Numbered from the stretch's first letter, positions 25,601-37,918 are shown. The stretch: 64,000 bases of DNA from Xylogone sp. PMI_703 (GCA_021399445.1 JAJTUQ010000001.1:3410001-3474000), one strand, 5' to 3'. Notes: generated from the sequence alone by a model not told the origin. Numbers and translations are program-made.

Positions 25601-28600
25601 GTTGATCGAATTAAACATTATGCACACAGTCAGCTCGGCAGTTAAGTCCCCTCTTGGCCACAAATTTCTTGTTCTGGGAGTACAATCAGGTACTAAGGTG
25701 CCTTTTCTGGCTCTTACTTCCTCGCTGTCATCAATTGTTAAAGTGCCAGTCCGGTCTGCAGTCTGTTATCAAGCCGGCACTCAGGGATTCTCGTACCAAG
25801 ATTTGTTAGCGACAGCTGCATCTCATCTTGTTGCTATGGCAGTTCTCGATCCACTACACAGCGGTGAAACATTGCTTGCCCATAATCCAACACAAACGCT
25901 CGCCCGAGCTCTTGCCATACAGGGAGCCGCCAAGGGTGTACATATTGTTTGTGCAACAGATTCAAGCTCAGATGGCGGTAACAAGGAATTTACCGACTCG
26001 TCATCGTGGATCAAGCTTCCTGGTTATCTAAATCCGGCCGAACTACACGAGATCCTCCTTAGTGGTCAAGTTAAGCCTTCCTCTTTTGTGGGATTCTCAG
26101 ATAACGAGTCACAAAGGTCCGAAAATGAAGCGACTATGATATCACTACTTGCATCCCAAAATGCTTGTCATATCGAGACTGCCAAGACAGTTTACTCCTA
26201 TGTTGGATCGGGAGACAAAGCGGACCCAGATGCCCAATTAGGGGAGAGACTACGTAGCGTGTTAAATTTTATACAGCAGCAAGAACCAACTCAACAATCT
26301 TTGATCTCTAGAGCCGTGCATCTGGATAGCCTTGTTCGTGGAGAAGTGCGGCCTAGTAATATAGACCCGCTGTCTATCATTGACTGGGTCACACCATCGC
26401 AAGATACAGTTTCTACTTCCACTCTGCCTACGCTACCTGTCCATATTACAAGACTTGATGGAAGCGGACCTGTTTTCAAAGGCAACGCAACGTACTGGAT
26501 CGTCGGAATGTCTGGTGCTTTAGGCATTTCTCTAGCTGACTGGATGATCAGCAATGGTGCCAGGTATATAGCTGTAACTACAAGAAATCCCAGGATTGCA
26601 CCCGAGTGGATTGCATCTCATAAGCGCAGAGGTGCTACCGTTGTGGTTCTCCCATGGTAAGATCCCAGACAAAGAATGGGGAATATAGATACTAATCAGC
26701 CTATGTCAAATAGTGATGTGACGAACGAGACTGGTCTCAGAGCAGTACATCAAAAGATTTGCTCTACCTTCCCACCAATCGCCGGGGCCATGAATGGAGC
26801 CATGGTTCTACGCGATGTTTCAATCCGCAACATGAGCTTTTCTCAGCTCACAGATGTGATCAGCCCCAAAGTCTATGGGAGCATCCACCTAGATCAGATT
26901 TTCAGAAATGTCGACCTTGACTTCTTCGTCCTCATTTCATCCATCAACTGCGTTATTGGAAACTGGGGGCAGGCCAACTACGCTGCTGCGAATACCTTCA
27001 TGAGTAGCTTGGCTGCACAACGGCGAAAGCGTGGGCTTCGGGCAGCCGTTGTCAACGCTGGTGCTATAATTGGCGCCGGATACATGGAGCGCGAGAGTCG
27101 GCGAGCGCTCGACTTAATCGTACAGAGACTGTATATGATGCGCCTGTCCGAGGAAGACTGGAACCAGGCCATCTGTGAGGCCATCGACGCAAGCAGGCTC
27201 GACTCTCCTCATGGACCCGAGCTCACAACGGGGCTGTCAGACGTTCCATTCAACACACCCAACGCCCCTGAGTGGTTCCTGAATCCCAAATTCTCCTCGT
27301 TTGTTGTCCACCAGAAGGGAAGTAAGGCAGAAGAAGATAAAGATGAAGCTGCAGGAGCGTCCCTTCAGGAGCTTCTACAGCATTGTCGATCGCAACAAGA
27401 CTTATACAAAATCATCACGCGTAAGTCCAATACTCACATATTTGCACATATTTTAACAGACCAACTAATTGGGCAAAATAGATGCCTTCGCCTCCCAGCT
27501 GCGGAATGTCCTTCAAATGACAATGTCTGATGAAGACCTCATGGCTGCGCGCAGCAACGAGATCGGCCTCGATTCCCTTGTCTCGGTCGACATCCGGACC
27601 TGGTTCCACACGAACCTACAGGTCAGCGTACCGGTTCTCAAAATCATCAGCAACGAACCCATAGCATATCTTGTTCAACATGCCGTCGAGACTATACCAC
27701 CCGAGCTCGTGCCTGAGATGAGCGGCTCTTCCTCCGATAGACAAGAACCAACAAGCAGCGGCAACACCAGCTCTCCCACCAACGGCACGGAATCAGACCC
27801 TTCAGCAGCGGACATGACATCCCCGGCGTCCACACCTTCACCAGCTCCCTACATTGACTGGGAGGCGGAGTCACGCCCCGCAGCCGAAATCGCCTCCTTC
27901 ATCCCACGTAATCCATCCTCTCCAGTTCCCGTTTCTCCTCCCAAAGTCGTAGTGTTGACGGGGGTGAGCGGTCTCTTTGGTCACCACCTTCTTGACTACC
28001 TCCTCACCCACACCGCGGCCCAAGAAATCCACTGCCTTGCCATCCGGCGTCTCGCCTCACGTCTTGCATCCCACGAGCTCCGGGAGGATCCACGCGTAGT
28101 CTACCATGAAGGTGACCTTTCCGACCCATTGCTTGGCCTTTCCTCTTCCCAGGCTGCGGCAGCCCTCTTCGCCAAGGTCGATCTCGTCATTCACAACGGT
28201 GCAGACACCTCGCACATGAAATACTATCCCCAGCTACGCGCCTCCAATGTCGATTCAACAGTGACTCTTACGCGCTGGTGCCTCCCACGCCGGATACCCT
28301 TCCACTACGTCTCATCTGCAGGCGTCGCGACGTTGTACAACAAGCATGCGGAGACAGGTGGCTTCCCAGAAATATCGATCACGGGACCGGAATCCTCGCC
28401 GCCCGCAGCAGATGGCTCGTTTGGATACATGTCGTCCAAGGTGACCAATGAGCGATTCTTGGAACGCGTATGTGCGTGGTATTCGGACTGGCGAGTATGC
28501 ATCCATCGTCCATCAACAATCATCCGCGAGGGCGCCGACGCGGCGACGAGCAAGGCTCAACTCGACTGGGTGAACGCGCTGATCACATACTCGCGACAGA

Positions 28601-28932
28601 TTCAGGCGGTGCCGCGAGTGCAGCATAACCGCGGGGCGCTAGATCTGGTGAAGGTGCAGAGTGCGTGTGAAGATGTGCTGAAACACATCTCGTTGGATGA
28701 CAAGGTGAAAGGGGTGACTTATGTGCACAATGTCGGCGACGTAGTCATTCCGATGGATCAGTTGCAGGATATAGGAACAGAAGAGGGCGCGAACGATACA
28801 CTTGCGGTGATTCCGATGAGTGAGTGGACAGAGAAAGCCGTTGAGGCTGGCTTGCATCCGGTTGTTGCAAATTTGATCGAGATGATGGATGTCGCTAATG
28901 ACTACCCAAAACTTTTGAAGTCAAGATCCTAA
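19683..28932 (+). CDS. Highly reducing PKS with terminal reductase domain (KS-AT-DH-CMeT-psiER-KR-ACP-R)
   Basis: Exons 19683-20016, 20142-24152, 24244-26656, 26714-27420 and 27482-28932; introns of 125, 91, 57 and 61 bp; 2971 residues. KS active site DTACSSS (Cys181) with EAHGTGT and GHTEGT; AT GHSSGE (Ser645); DH GHxxxGxxxxP (His982) and ELDAVLQ (Asp1169); C-methyltransferase motif EIGAGTGG (about 1446-1453), readable only after splicing; a degenerate ER remnant; KR WIVGMSGALG (2200-2209) and Tyr2342; ACP GLDSL (Ser2520); R domain TGVSGLFG (from 2648) with YMSSK (Tyr2804, Lys2808). The layout is that of PKS-NRPS hybrids with the C-A-T module absent and the reductase joined straight to the ACP, as in betaenone-type PKSs. 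It should give a methylated, partly reduced chain released as aldehyde or alcohol, with enoyl reduction supplied by the protein at 15377. Confidence 0.96.
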
Positions 28933-29098
28933 TTGTGAATTTGTGGCGTTATGGAACTATTAGGTGGTTTTGCAATTCTGTTTCTCATGAGGGATCATCC
29001 CTCACAACTGCTCATCGCTACCACTGGAATTTAATAACAATTAGTACTACTTTAGCTAGTTTATGCAATGTTTTAATATCACTGTGGGATCGTAGACT

Positions 29099-29835
29099 TT
29101 AGGGCTCCTAACAAGGCAGATCGAATCGGATTTTAGTAAATCTGAATCCGGACCATTTCCACGGATTTGATTGGCTGAAAATTTGATCGGATTTAGTCAG
29201 TAAATTCGAATCCGGTTCGGCACGTGACCAAAGCTAACCCTTTTAGGAAAGCGGTATAGTCTACTCATACTAAAATACATAATCAGATATTTAAAAGTTG
29301 AATTTATATACGTTTTTATAATTCAGCTATATACTTAGCACAGATATAAATATAATATTTGAATTGTATATGAAATTTTCTATCGAATGATATAATTTTT
29401 ATTATGGTTAGAGCAAAATTTATGAAAATGGTCAATATAACTAGACTGTTTAATAAACTCCTTTGAAATATAATATATTTTGACTCGAACAATTTAACTA
29501 TAACTAAAACAATCACCTTACAATCAACTGAATTAAAATACAGTTTTGTAGTGATTAACTATGGCCTCAATAACATATTTCGTCAATATTAATTAATCAA
29601 ATTGAGTATTTATAGTATATACATAAGGAGAAAACAAAGTTGATAAAAGGTACTTCTTTTCGCACGTAATTTTGGTGTGAAAATAAGTAGATTCGACCAA
29701 TCGATCTGAAATCGCGGATCGAACCGGATTATTATGTAAGTGAATCGAACAAAAAAAACGCAGCTTCGAAACCGGTTCGCAGTCATAGATAATCCGCGGT
29801 TTCGAACAAATCCGGAAATCTGTTAGGAGTCCTAA
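29099..29835. mobile_element. Non-autonomous DNA transposon (MITE-like), copy 1
   Basis: The ends are a 15-bp terminal inverted repeat with one mismatch: TTAGGGCTCCTAACA at 29099 and TGTTAGGAGTCCTAA ending at 29835. The ends also carry GAATCGGAT/GAATCCGG-type subterminal repeats, while the core is very AT-rich and has no transposase. Flanking ATCGTAG and ATCGCAG could be a decayed target duplication, but the fit is imperfect. A related copy lies at 40726. It sits between the PKS stop and the broken Fic gene, near the right border of the first cluster. Confidence 0.6.
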
Positions 29836-29860
29836 TCGCAGTGAATTTTAAAAAAGCGAT

Positions 29861-31015
29861 TTACTGTATATGGCTTTCCTGAACGAGCTTCCTCCCCTCA
29901 AATAGATTATCCCGCAAACTAATCTGCCACATCATCTCAAATTGTGTCATAGTGACTGCAGCGCAAAGCTCGTCCGGCTTTCCATCCTGTGCGTCCGAAA
30001 TCATCTGAAGATAATCCTCACGGGCTAGGTCTACAAACACCACTGGGAGGTATCCCTGTCGTATCAAGTAGTCGGCCATCAATGTTCGGCCAATTCTGCC
30101 GTTTCCATACGGAAAAGGATGGATATGTAAAAAGTAGGTAGACAAGTGTGTTGCCAGGATGACCGGATGAAGAATCTTCTCTGTGTGCTGACGGTCGCGC
30201 CACTCGATATACCGATCCATACAGGAGGAAATCTCGTCGTGATATGGGAAAATGCGCATCGGGTTGGATCTAACACCAATAGGAGTTGCGCGGTATTCCC
30301 CAATATGTGTGCGCTTGCCTCAGTTGAGAAGATGCGAGTTCTCCGCATCAGTTCCTCGAAGCATCGCCACTGAAAGTTGTTTTATGTCGGCAACAGAGAG
30401 ACCAGATGTGCCAGGATTGTTGAGGGCGGATTCAGTAATGTAGCGGCTAACAAAAACGTGATTCCGCAGCTCAGCGACTTGGTTTGCGTCCTTGTGTGGT
30501 AGAAGCTCCTCTGGGGCAGGCAGGGCAAGTGTCGAGACATCAGAAACAGACATGGTACCTAGGGATTCGATGTGACGGAAAAGTTTCCTCTCGAGTTCGT
30601 CAAAGATGACTACTGCATCGCCCAAATGTAGAGGATTCTGCTCGAGAGACGTGCTTTGATGAGCATATTCAGGGACTAGGGCTCGAAGAAGAGCTATCTT
30701 GCTCTTCTCATTCTTTTGATATAATAGTTTCAGCTCATCGATCGAAGAGAGGGTCTGCTTGAGGTCTGATTGAGCCTGCAAGTAAGGTTCGATATTTTCA
30801 GGCTTGAAAAAGTTTTCCCAGACCTTACCAGATCTTGCTAAAGCCAGGTATTCTGGTGAGTCTTTCTTGAGACTTGCAAATGCCGGATGATAGACGGATT
30901 TGAGTAAATCGAGACGTGTCTGAGTGGCGTGACGTCGCACGGATTGTAAATTGATGTGAGAATTCAATTTTCCTATGGTCCCCGTCGGTTTACGAGGGAG
31001 CCGTGACCCAAACAT
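29861..31015 (-). pseudogene. Fic-domain protein, interrupted by one in-frame TGA
   Basis: One reading frame of 384 residues is cut by a single TGA at 30320-30322; both halves are in the same frame. The N-terminal 231 residues are helical and of no clear family. The second half holds the Fic motif HPFPYGNGRIGR, which transfers AMP or another nucleotide part to target hydroxyls, preceded by PIGVRSNPMRIFPY. No intron with acceptable signals removes the stop in frame. Either it is a fresh pseudogene or the stop is read through. It ends only 25 bp from transposon copy 1. Confidence 0.75.
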
Positions 31016-31804
31016 GGTAGGGATAGTTGCTAGAGATTGTGATGAAGCAAAGATGCAGAGAGGTCTTGATTTGTGGACAAGCTATCTAATTTAGCGTGGC
31101 CGTTACCGTGATGAGTCAATTACAACATAATTAGCAAAGGGTTGTTGATTCTATTTTAATTCCAACAATGCGCATTATTCTAGCCCATACGCAAATATTG
31201 GCGCATGGGCTAGAACATATAGAATATAGAAACGGCAAGAAAGCTCTAGGCTTCGTTCGATAAGGATTAGATGGGCTTACTTCTTTTGTTTGTTGCATAT
31301 AACTAGAAAGTCTCGAGAACAGTGCGAGGCTCGGTGGGACGGATGGGCGAACGAAACGGTGCGTTCAAAGTACACCCAATTTCAGATTCTAAGAAAAATT
31401 CTCACGAATTATCCTGAGTTAGCGAAAGCTGAGCTTTGTTGTCGTTGAAGAGCATGTTGACATAGCATACAATTATCATCGGGTCCCATTACTTATCTAG
31501 AAGCTTGAGTAAAACAGATATGTATGGATACTAAATGATATACTGGAACGTATAAATCGTCTATTTTTAAAATGAAACTGCAGTAACCAGTGGAGATTGA
31601 ATTACTGCGTCAGAAAAGAATACTCCACTCAACAGGAAGTCTAACCTATGCTAGATACATATTACAAAGTCATAGCCATATCGGCCAATGGCCACTTAGA
31701 TGTTGTAGGAAATTAGGCCCGCATGCACCTACGGATGTGGCTTTTACTACGAGTAATCTAGCACACTTCCTCACCACACCTGAATTCTCTTCTCCGAATA
31801 ATCA
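31016..31804. other. Intergenic, no gene recognised
   Basis: The stretch upstream of the Fic frame and downstream of the HD-domain gene. It contains a CGCAAATATTGGCGCATGGG-like dyad near 31190-31210 and a weak 72-codon frame at 31590-31808 that shows no motif. Confidence 0.35.
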
Positions 31805-32664
31805 CTAAGGAAGAGCGTTCAATACTTGATCAATACCTAGATGTCCTGCAGCATTTTGAGAATAATTTGCCACGTAGCGAATACCAAATTGCATCATAAA
31901 GTTATCTAATATATTATCAGCCCGGAGTCTAATATAAATTATCCATAAGCACAATGTGACATACCATATGTAGTTGCAGGCTTATTCGTTGCAAATCCAC
32001 AAAGGATTTTTGTAACCCCCCCCGCAAGGTCAAGTCGGGGAAATGCCGCCGTGATCTGTTTGTAATCATTCCAAGTTATTAAGCCCGAGGCGTCGCTTTC
32101 AGGGCCGTGAAAATCAGCATTTATGCCAGCTCCTGTCAAGAATACAAGAGGCTGCTTATACGGGAAAATCGAAGCGTCCGTGTGCAATGCAATTGCATCC
32201 CAAACAAGCCATTTCCGGTTGTCGTCCCAGTCGTGACTATGAATGGTACCATTGTGGATGGCGGATTCAATGAAGTTCCAAGCGGCAATGGCGCCATCAA
32301 CTTCGAAACGCTTATCGGTCGAGATTAGTTCGCCTGTGTTATCCCAGCCTAAATCGTGGAGAAGAGCAGCGACGGCGTGGACTTCTGGGTCTATCGTTGA
32401 GCGGTCTTTTGATCTGCTAATGCTTATTGCACCAAAGAGCCAAGAGCGCATGACATGGTTGTAGGTCATATCGTCGGAGTGAGCGCGCATATAGGCTTGT
32501 GCCGCCCGTACAATAGGGGTGTCTGGAAGCGTTACACCTGCAATAACCTGAGTTCGGTGACTATCTAGTCCTCGATTAGGTCTAATAAGGCTGCTAGCGT
32601 TCGAATATGAAGTCCCCAAAAGAACAAAGAGCGTTCCCGCCCACAGCTGTTTAACAAAATGCAT
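31805..32664 (-). CDS. Secreted HD-domain protein (putative phosphohydrolase/hydratase-like)
   Basis: Exons (minus) 32664-31965 and 31905-31805 (59-bp intron), 266 residues. A signal peptide is likely (QLWAGTLFVLLGTSYSNAS). The HD metal-binding motif appears in ALLHDLGWD, with an upstream His in YNHVMRSWLF. Splicing replaces a spurious end with TTYDNFMMQFG and a closing amphipathic tail, which fits fungal HD proteins related to cyanamide hydratase. Substrate unknown. It lies outside both obvious clusters. Confidence 0.82.
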
Positions 32665-33212
32665 TATGGTAAGACGACGGATGATAGATGCGATACAGGA
32701 TGAGTTTCAGACAAGCCAAACATTGCTATATATATGAGGGAGATGATCTTGACATATTTGGCTTGTAACGGAAATCTAGACGTTGGAATCTAGTTGCGGA
32801 TAAAAAAGTTCATCCGTCTATATCCGGGGTATGGAACGGTGCAATCAGAGCCTCTGTTCGGAAATGCGGATGTCACGAACGTAGTATTTAGTAACCCACT
32901 TTACGTTTCAGACACAGGAAATATGAATACTATTGCTTATAAACCTTTCTGCTTTGTAAGTTACGTTATAAATCCTAAACAAAGGGATTTGGATTTCGAA
33001 TCCCGATATAGCGTGACGTCAAGTAAAATAAAAATATCTAAGTTCAACCCCTCAGAAGTCTTCATTTGCTACCTCGACCTTTGAAAGTTTATTATCTTCA
33101 TCTACTCTATAACCTACTGATCTAAACGGTGTATTCAGGTGTGTGGACTTTTGATGTACGAGATTCAGTGACTGAGTTATAACACAGAGATCTCCTACAA
33201 TCTAACATCACT
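32665..33212. other. Divergent intergenic region HD protein / RidA
   Basis: Lies between the start codons of two divergent genes and probably holds both promoters. A TATATATA box lies near 32730. The 96-codon frame at 32794-33084 has no recognisable motif. Confidence 0.35.
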
Positions 33213-33623
33213 ATGGCTCCAAATGTCACATTCACCAATTACTCCGGCACTGGTCAGCGCAATAGTGACCTCTATCACTATTCTCAAGCCGTACGCATTG
33301 GTCAAGTCATTAAGGTTTCCGGTCAAGGTGGATGGAATGAGTGTGGCGAGCTTACAAAAGGAGATACCAAGACACAAGTGCAGTATGCATTCGACAATCT
33401 TGATAAGGCAATCAAAGAAGCTGGGGGCAAGGGCTTGACCGACGTATACTCCGTTAGGAGCTGGCATGTCAACATGGAAGAGAGTTTCCCCTTCGTTGTA
33501 GAACAGCTTAAGAAAACCATGCCTGATCATCGACCACTATTCACGTGCGTGGGAGTTACAACGCTAGCTCTTCCTGAGATGGAAATTGAGATCGATGTGG
33601 AGGCATATGTGGAAAGCAAGTAG
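33213..33623 (+). CDS. RidA/YjgF/UK114 family protein
   Basis: Single exon, 136 residues, the usual size for RidA, with full-length similarity in pattern: SQAVRIGQVIKVSGQGG near the N-terminus, QVQYAFDNLDKAIKEAGG in the middle and the signature RPLFTCVGVTTLALPEMEIE near the end. Family members hydrolyse reactive imine/enamine intermediates. Some fungal cluster members have specialised roles. Position between two gene groups gives no clear pathway. Confidence 0.9.
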   Translation: MAPNVTFTNYSGTGQRNSDLYHYSQAVRIGQVIKVSGQGGWNECGELTKGDTKTQVQYAFDNLDKAIKEAGGKGLTDVYSVRSWHVNMEESFPFVVEQLKKTMPDHRPLFTCVGVTTLALPEMEIEIDVEAYVESK

Positions 33624-34416
33624 ATCAAGTCTAAGCTAGAGGAAATATGGTATGGGGAATTGGGCTATACCAGAGAATACTAGTGTGAGAGCATTCTTGA
33701 AGTTGTAAAAGATACGCATAGAAGTGCAGCACCATAAAATGAGATGAAGAAAAGGAACATATCCATTTAATAATCTGATTGAATTTCTACTATATACAAA
33801 GTAGCTAATGGTGCAAGAAGTACTAGGAAGGAATGGTAATATCAAGATAGTATTTAGCTTGTTAATGGTCGAATGTACAATTACTTCAATCAATTCTATT
33901 CAAGAGTTTACTGGTTCCAAGGCCTAAGAGGAGAAAGCGTGCAAGGGGAGATGCTGTATGCAATATAATTAAACTTGGATAATGATGCAATTGTAACTTT
34001 CGTACTATTGGAGTAATTGGGGTAAGTGGTGTGTGAGATGACCTATTGACCAATAGTATGATTTGTGTCTGGTACGGGATTACAGAAAAGATTCTCAGCA
34101 TGGAGAGGCCCAAAATGGCAATTGGTACCTAATTCTAGTTGTGGTGCTTGTAGCTAAGGTGCTGGGGCATGTTATTCACGCTGGAATCATGATTATGCCG
34201 ATCTGGTCGACTACTGTTTCAATGGTAAGATGTGAAAGCGCCTCGATCGTTGCTCATGGACTTATGTTAGGTTAGGTTTTCTATCCAGCTCAAGCCTCTC
34301 TTTATTATGAAATAATATACAAGTAACGGTTACATACCACCGGGTATTGTATGTCCTTTATTGGTATGTATGTAGTATGCAAACGTCGGAGCAGAATTGC
34401 TATTATATGTTTCTCC
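33624..34416. other. Intergenic, no gene recognised
   Basis: Convergent 3' flanks of the RidA gene and the 2EXR gene. Frames on both strands are short and featureless. Confidence 0.35.
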
Positions 34417-35274
34417 TTACCACGTTGCCTTTACAAACTTAACTGTTGGTATTGTCCAGTCTCTGGAACAAGAAAATCCGTTAATACGATCTCCTGTGCC
34501 AAGGTCAGAGCCTGACAGTATACTATCTAGTTTATGTTAGCTTTCTACGTGAAAAGTCTCAACGGGATTTTATGATCACTTACCTTGGATATCTAGCAGC
34601 TGCCTATTCTCATAGTTTTGTTCATCTTCGAGGCTTTTCATCACCTCTTTCTCCATAGTTCTCCAACTGTCGAAGTGCCTATTCTTGGTAATACCACTCT
34701 CAAAGGGGCTCACTTCTGGCGTGACAAATATGACGTTATTCTTTTCAATACCGTCCTCATTATTGATTACGACGGCGATTTCTCGAATATTCATATGATA
34801 TGCCCTCTGCATATGCAGCATTAGTGTGTGAGGTCGGCTCCGATTTATCGATATCTTGTCGACATCATCATTAGAACGGAGACCATCATAAAGGATTGTC
34901 CACATCGAGTAAGAAATTGCAATGTATGAGACATTTACTGCGAGCCCCTGATTCAAAAGATAAAAGAATCCGCCATAAACGCCCTCTCCGGAAAGCCATA
35001 TCGTATCAAGCTTAGGACTAGCGTATATGTTCCGCTCTCGTTGTACTCCACAATCCCGTCTCAGCGGCAGAATAACTTTCTTTGCTTCGGTTCGAGCTTC
35101 TCTATTGACTTGAAATAAAACAGGGGAGGCAGCGGTAGGAGCAGGTAACGGAATAGAAATCTGTCCTGTGCCGGTTTCTTTTATCTTGACACCAACTACT
35201 CGTGGAACCGCAAGAGCTTTCTGCCATACTGAGAGCCGCAGCTCTGTAGGTAACTCAGGGAAGTAAATAAACAT
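34417..35274 (-). CDS. 2EXR-domain protein of unknown function
   Basis: Exons (minus) 35274-34584 and 34526-34417 (57-bp intron), 266 residues. It begins with FPELPTELRLSVWQKAL, the hallmark of the fungal 2EXR domain, followed by LFQVNREARTEA. The function of the family is unknown; it is expanded in Pezizomycotina and resembles F-box-like N-termini. The C-terminal exon is read from splice signals and frame only. No link to either cluster is visible. Confidence 0.78.
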
Positions 35275-35334
35275 TGCCTCTCACAGCAACTTTCCACCCG
35301 TAGCCTATAAACTAGCTTTGCTTTACCCCACCGC

Positions 35335-36037
35335 TTACCAAGCCAGTCGAAGATATCGTAGAACTAGCTCGTCCAAAATTGGATGGGCGAAAGGATGCGT
35401 AGGTAGCGATTGAGATTCTGAGCAACGATGCTTATAATTGGGTGAATGAATCACTACTTCAGTATAATACTCTTCCCTTAGATAGATCAAATAGACAAGA
35501 TAAACCACAAGGTAACCCACCTTGTATTCTGGCCGAGTAGATTCGCATAGAGCGTCCTTGTCGTGCCGAATGTCATAAGTGTTATTATCCCGAGCGGAGA
35601 GTCGGCTGAGCGCATAATCTGAAAAACCAGGATCAAATGTACAAGGAAGCTCCTTGGTTGTATGGTTTTGCGGAGAAAGTGCTCTCCAGTGAGACTAATC
35701 TTACTCTAGCTCCGTTGACCAGATGCCCCGCATAGGTCGAGGGACGGCCTTTCGTCGCGAAGTCCGCAGGCGACTTCGTCTCGAATTGCTTTTTCTTCCA
35801 AGTAAGCCAACTCTTGGGGACACCGATCCCACGGGGCACGATTAAATGATAGCATTCTTTGTAATGATTATAACCATTATGGATATTTGGGAATAAATGG
35901 AAACGGCAGTCATGGTAACAAAAGCTTCCGTCTTGAGCAAGTACTAGACGACCGCGTATGCCCTTCCCTTGGAAGATCCCTATTCGTTGACTCAAAATGT
36001 TGACTGTTAGCTCGTAATTAATGACCTCTTCTTCCAT
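35335..36037 (-). pseudogene. Frameshifted gene of unknown function
   Basis: A frame starting at 36037 (134 codons; CYHDCRFHLFPNIHNG, SWLTWKKKQFE, GRPSTYAGHLV) ends at 35633. An overlapping +1 frame then continues with ELPCTFDPGFSDYALSRLSA and an acidic/charged stretch, down to a stop at 35335. The second frame reads like the natural continuation, so one base seems to have been gained or lost between about 35665 and 35710. Only a 10-bp GT-AG pair (GTAAGATTAG) would join the frames, too short for splicing. I do not recognise the family. Confidence 0.45.
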
Positions 36038-36166
36038 TGAAAATACATACTATATTACTCTAATGTACATCTTACTTGAAATCTTCCTGTGATGCATTAG
36101 ATTATGAGGATGATTGGATGCTTAGACTATATGGTTCAATGTACATCGAGATTTTCGTCAACAACT

Positions 36167-37225
36167 CTAACCCAGTTTTCTCTCTTGATAATATTTTCCA
36201 CCGGGTTGGCGTTCATCAACCCATTTTCGCAGCACTCGAATGTCTCGGCAAGCGTGAATTTGCTCAGAGTCGATGTAAAGATGGCCAAGACTGTCGACAA
36301 ATTTTGTGGGAACTAGATTTGTACTGCCATAACATTGGATCGACTGTCGAATAGTATCAAGGCAGTGTTCTCAAATTCACAAATTAGCAACTAATTTAGT
36401 ATCATGGCATGAACAGCTATATACCTAAATGTATCTCACCATGTACTGGTGTAAATGGATAGCGTTCCTGGTAGAAAGCTTTCCGGACAAAATCCTGTAG
36501 CGGCATCAACATTAGATTTCGAGTACTTGTAGAACGTAAATCAAACACTTACGAGACAGTGTAATGTATGGAATACATCTAGCCTAATGAAATTCATGTT
36601 AGCATCAATTAAATCCTTTCTGGGAAATTTTTAAAAGACCCACACAGCAGTAAACCCCGGAGGGTCTTCGTTCCAGTACTCCATGTAGCTGTCCCCCCAC
36701 ATAGATTTTGCTTCGTCTTCCGATATAGACATTCCGGAAGGCATTAAGAGTCTCTTCCAGTTGGCATCAATTTCGTCGCTCGGCGGGCCAAAATACGTTT
36801 CGTTATCAGGCCATGGAGTATTAGGGTCTACCTTAGGTCTCCAACTTGTTCCATTGTCAAAAAATCGTGGGGAGCCAGTGAACCGAACTTCGCGCAAAGG
36901 AACATGAATTGGTAAAGCTAATGATGGAAGTGTAAGAGATCATAATGATTTATACGTGTGTAACGGGGTTCTTACGAATCTCGGATCTGAATCCGTCTTC
37001 ATAAGACCCAAGAGGATCCTGGATATGCCTAGCCAAGCACACAATGTAGCCTGCTGTAAATGACAACAGAATCGCTACACTAGGAATCAGGATATGAGCT
37101 ACTAACTTCACCCTCGAGCGATGTAACTGCCTTGCGGTATCTCTATTTTCTAGAAAAGGCTTTTCCTCTGCAGGGCAAGATCCGAATTCAGAATTCTCTT
37201 GGTCTGACTCCGATGATATTTTCAT
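36167..37225 (-). CDS. UstYa-type (DUF3328) oxidative cyclisation protein
   Basis: Five exons (minus): 37225-36976, 36917-36644, 36583-36553, 36494-36425 and 36369-36167; 275 residues. A single membrane span lies at about residues 43-65 (LVAHILIPSVAILLSFTAGY), after a charged N-terminus. The two defining HxxHC motifs appear only after splicing: HTLHC at 180-184 (on a 31-bp exon) and HLEHC at 207-211, followed by DTIRQSIQCYG and HACRDIRVLR. UstYa-family proteins carry out oxidation and ether/C-C cyclisation on dikaritin core peptides, and related steps in cyclochlorotine-type pathways. The junction between exons 2 and 3 (GTGGGT donor) is the least certain. This supports a peptide cluster to the right. 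Confidence 0.88.
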
Positions 37226-37918
37226 CGTCTTAAAATAAGTAGTAAAGCGATAAAACCCAGTGCATGAAATTCAATAAAGGGGCAAATATGAAGAATGGGC
37301 AATTCCATAGAAGAGACACTCACAACTTCTAGTAGGTTCGGGATTCCTTCTCATATCGGTTATTCTTTGCCATGTGTATCAGGCCACTCGTGTCGAGTTC
37401 CCTGACGTACGCATATCTCAGCCTCCACAACAATCACCATTATTGGCCGTATCAATTAACTTGAATGAACATAAAGCTGATTTGGGCTTTTCTGTGAATT
37501 TATATTCGCGCTGAAGCTAGTCAAAGATGCTGTCCATAAAAGGCAAACTTAATTACGTGAACTCAGCTTATTCTCGTGAAATAGTATGTATTCTGGCCAG
37601 TTCAACAGTTTACCATGTTATTCAGCTTTAAGCCTCAATTTGTTAATCTTCTCTATATTACAATACCGGTGGATTTAGAGAGCTCCAAGCCTTATAGGGT
37701 TATGGGTCTTTGTTATAATTCTAACCATAACGAAGGAATGATCAGTTTTACATACTTGAGCGCGTATAATTGCTTTACAAATGTACATTATTTACGTACT
37801 CCTTATAACACTATAATAGTTGTGGATAGAGTATTTGGTAAGATGATATTGCCGTCTAATCAATAGTCTTGCGCCAACCGTGCGGAACCAATGACCCTTC
37901 CACAAGAACCACAAGGCA
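37226..37918. other. Intergenic, no gene recognised
   Basis: Upstream of the UstYa-type gene and downstream of the Zn2Cys6 gene. It is AT-rich, and its plus-strand frame 37615-37866 has no motif. Confidence 0.35.

Noticed and set aside
29861..31015. An intron that would remove the TGA in the Fic gene
   Set aside because: The only nearby GT...AG pair (GTGGCG to CTGAG, 52 bp) is weak and would shift the frame.
35690..35720. A 10-bp intron (GTAAGATTAG) joining the two frames of the unknown gene
   Set aside because: Far too short for the spliceosome; a frameshift is simpler.
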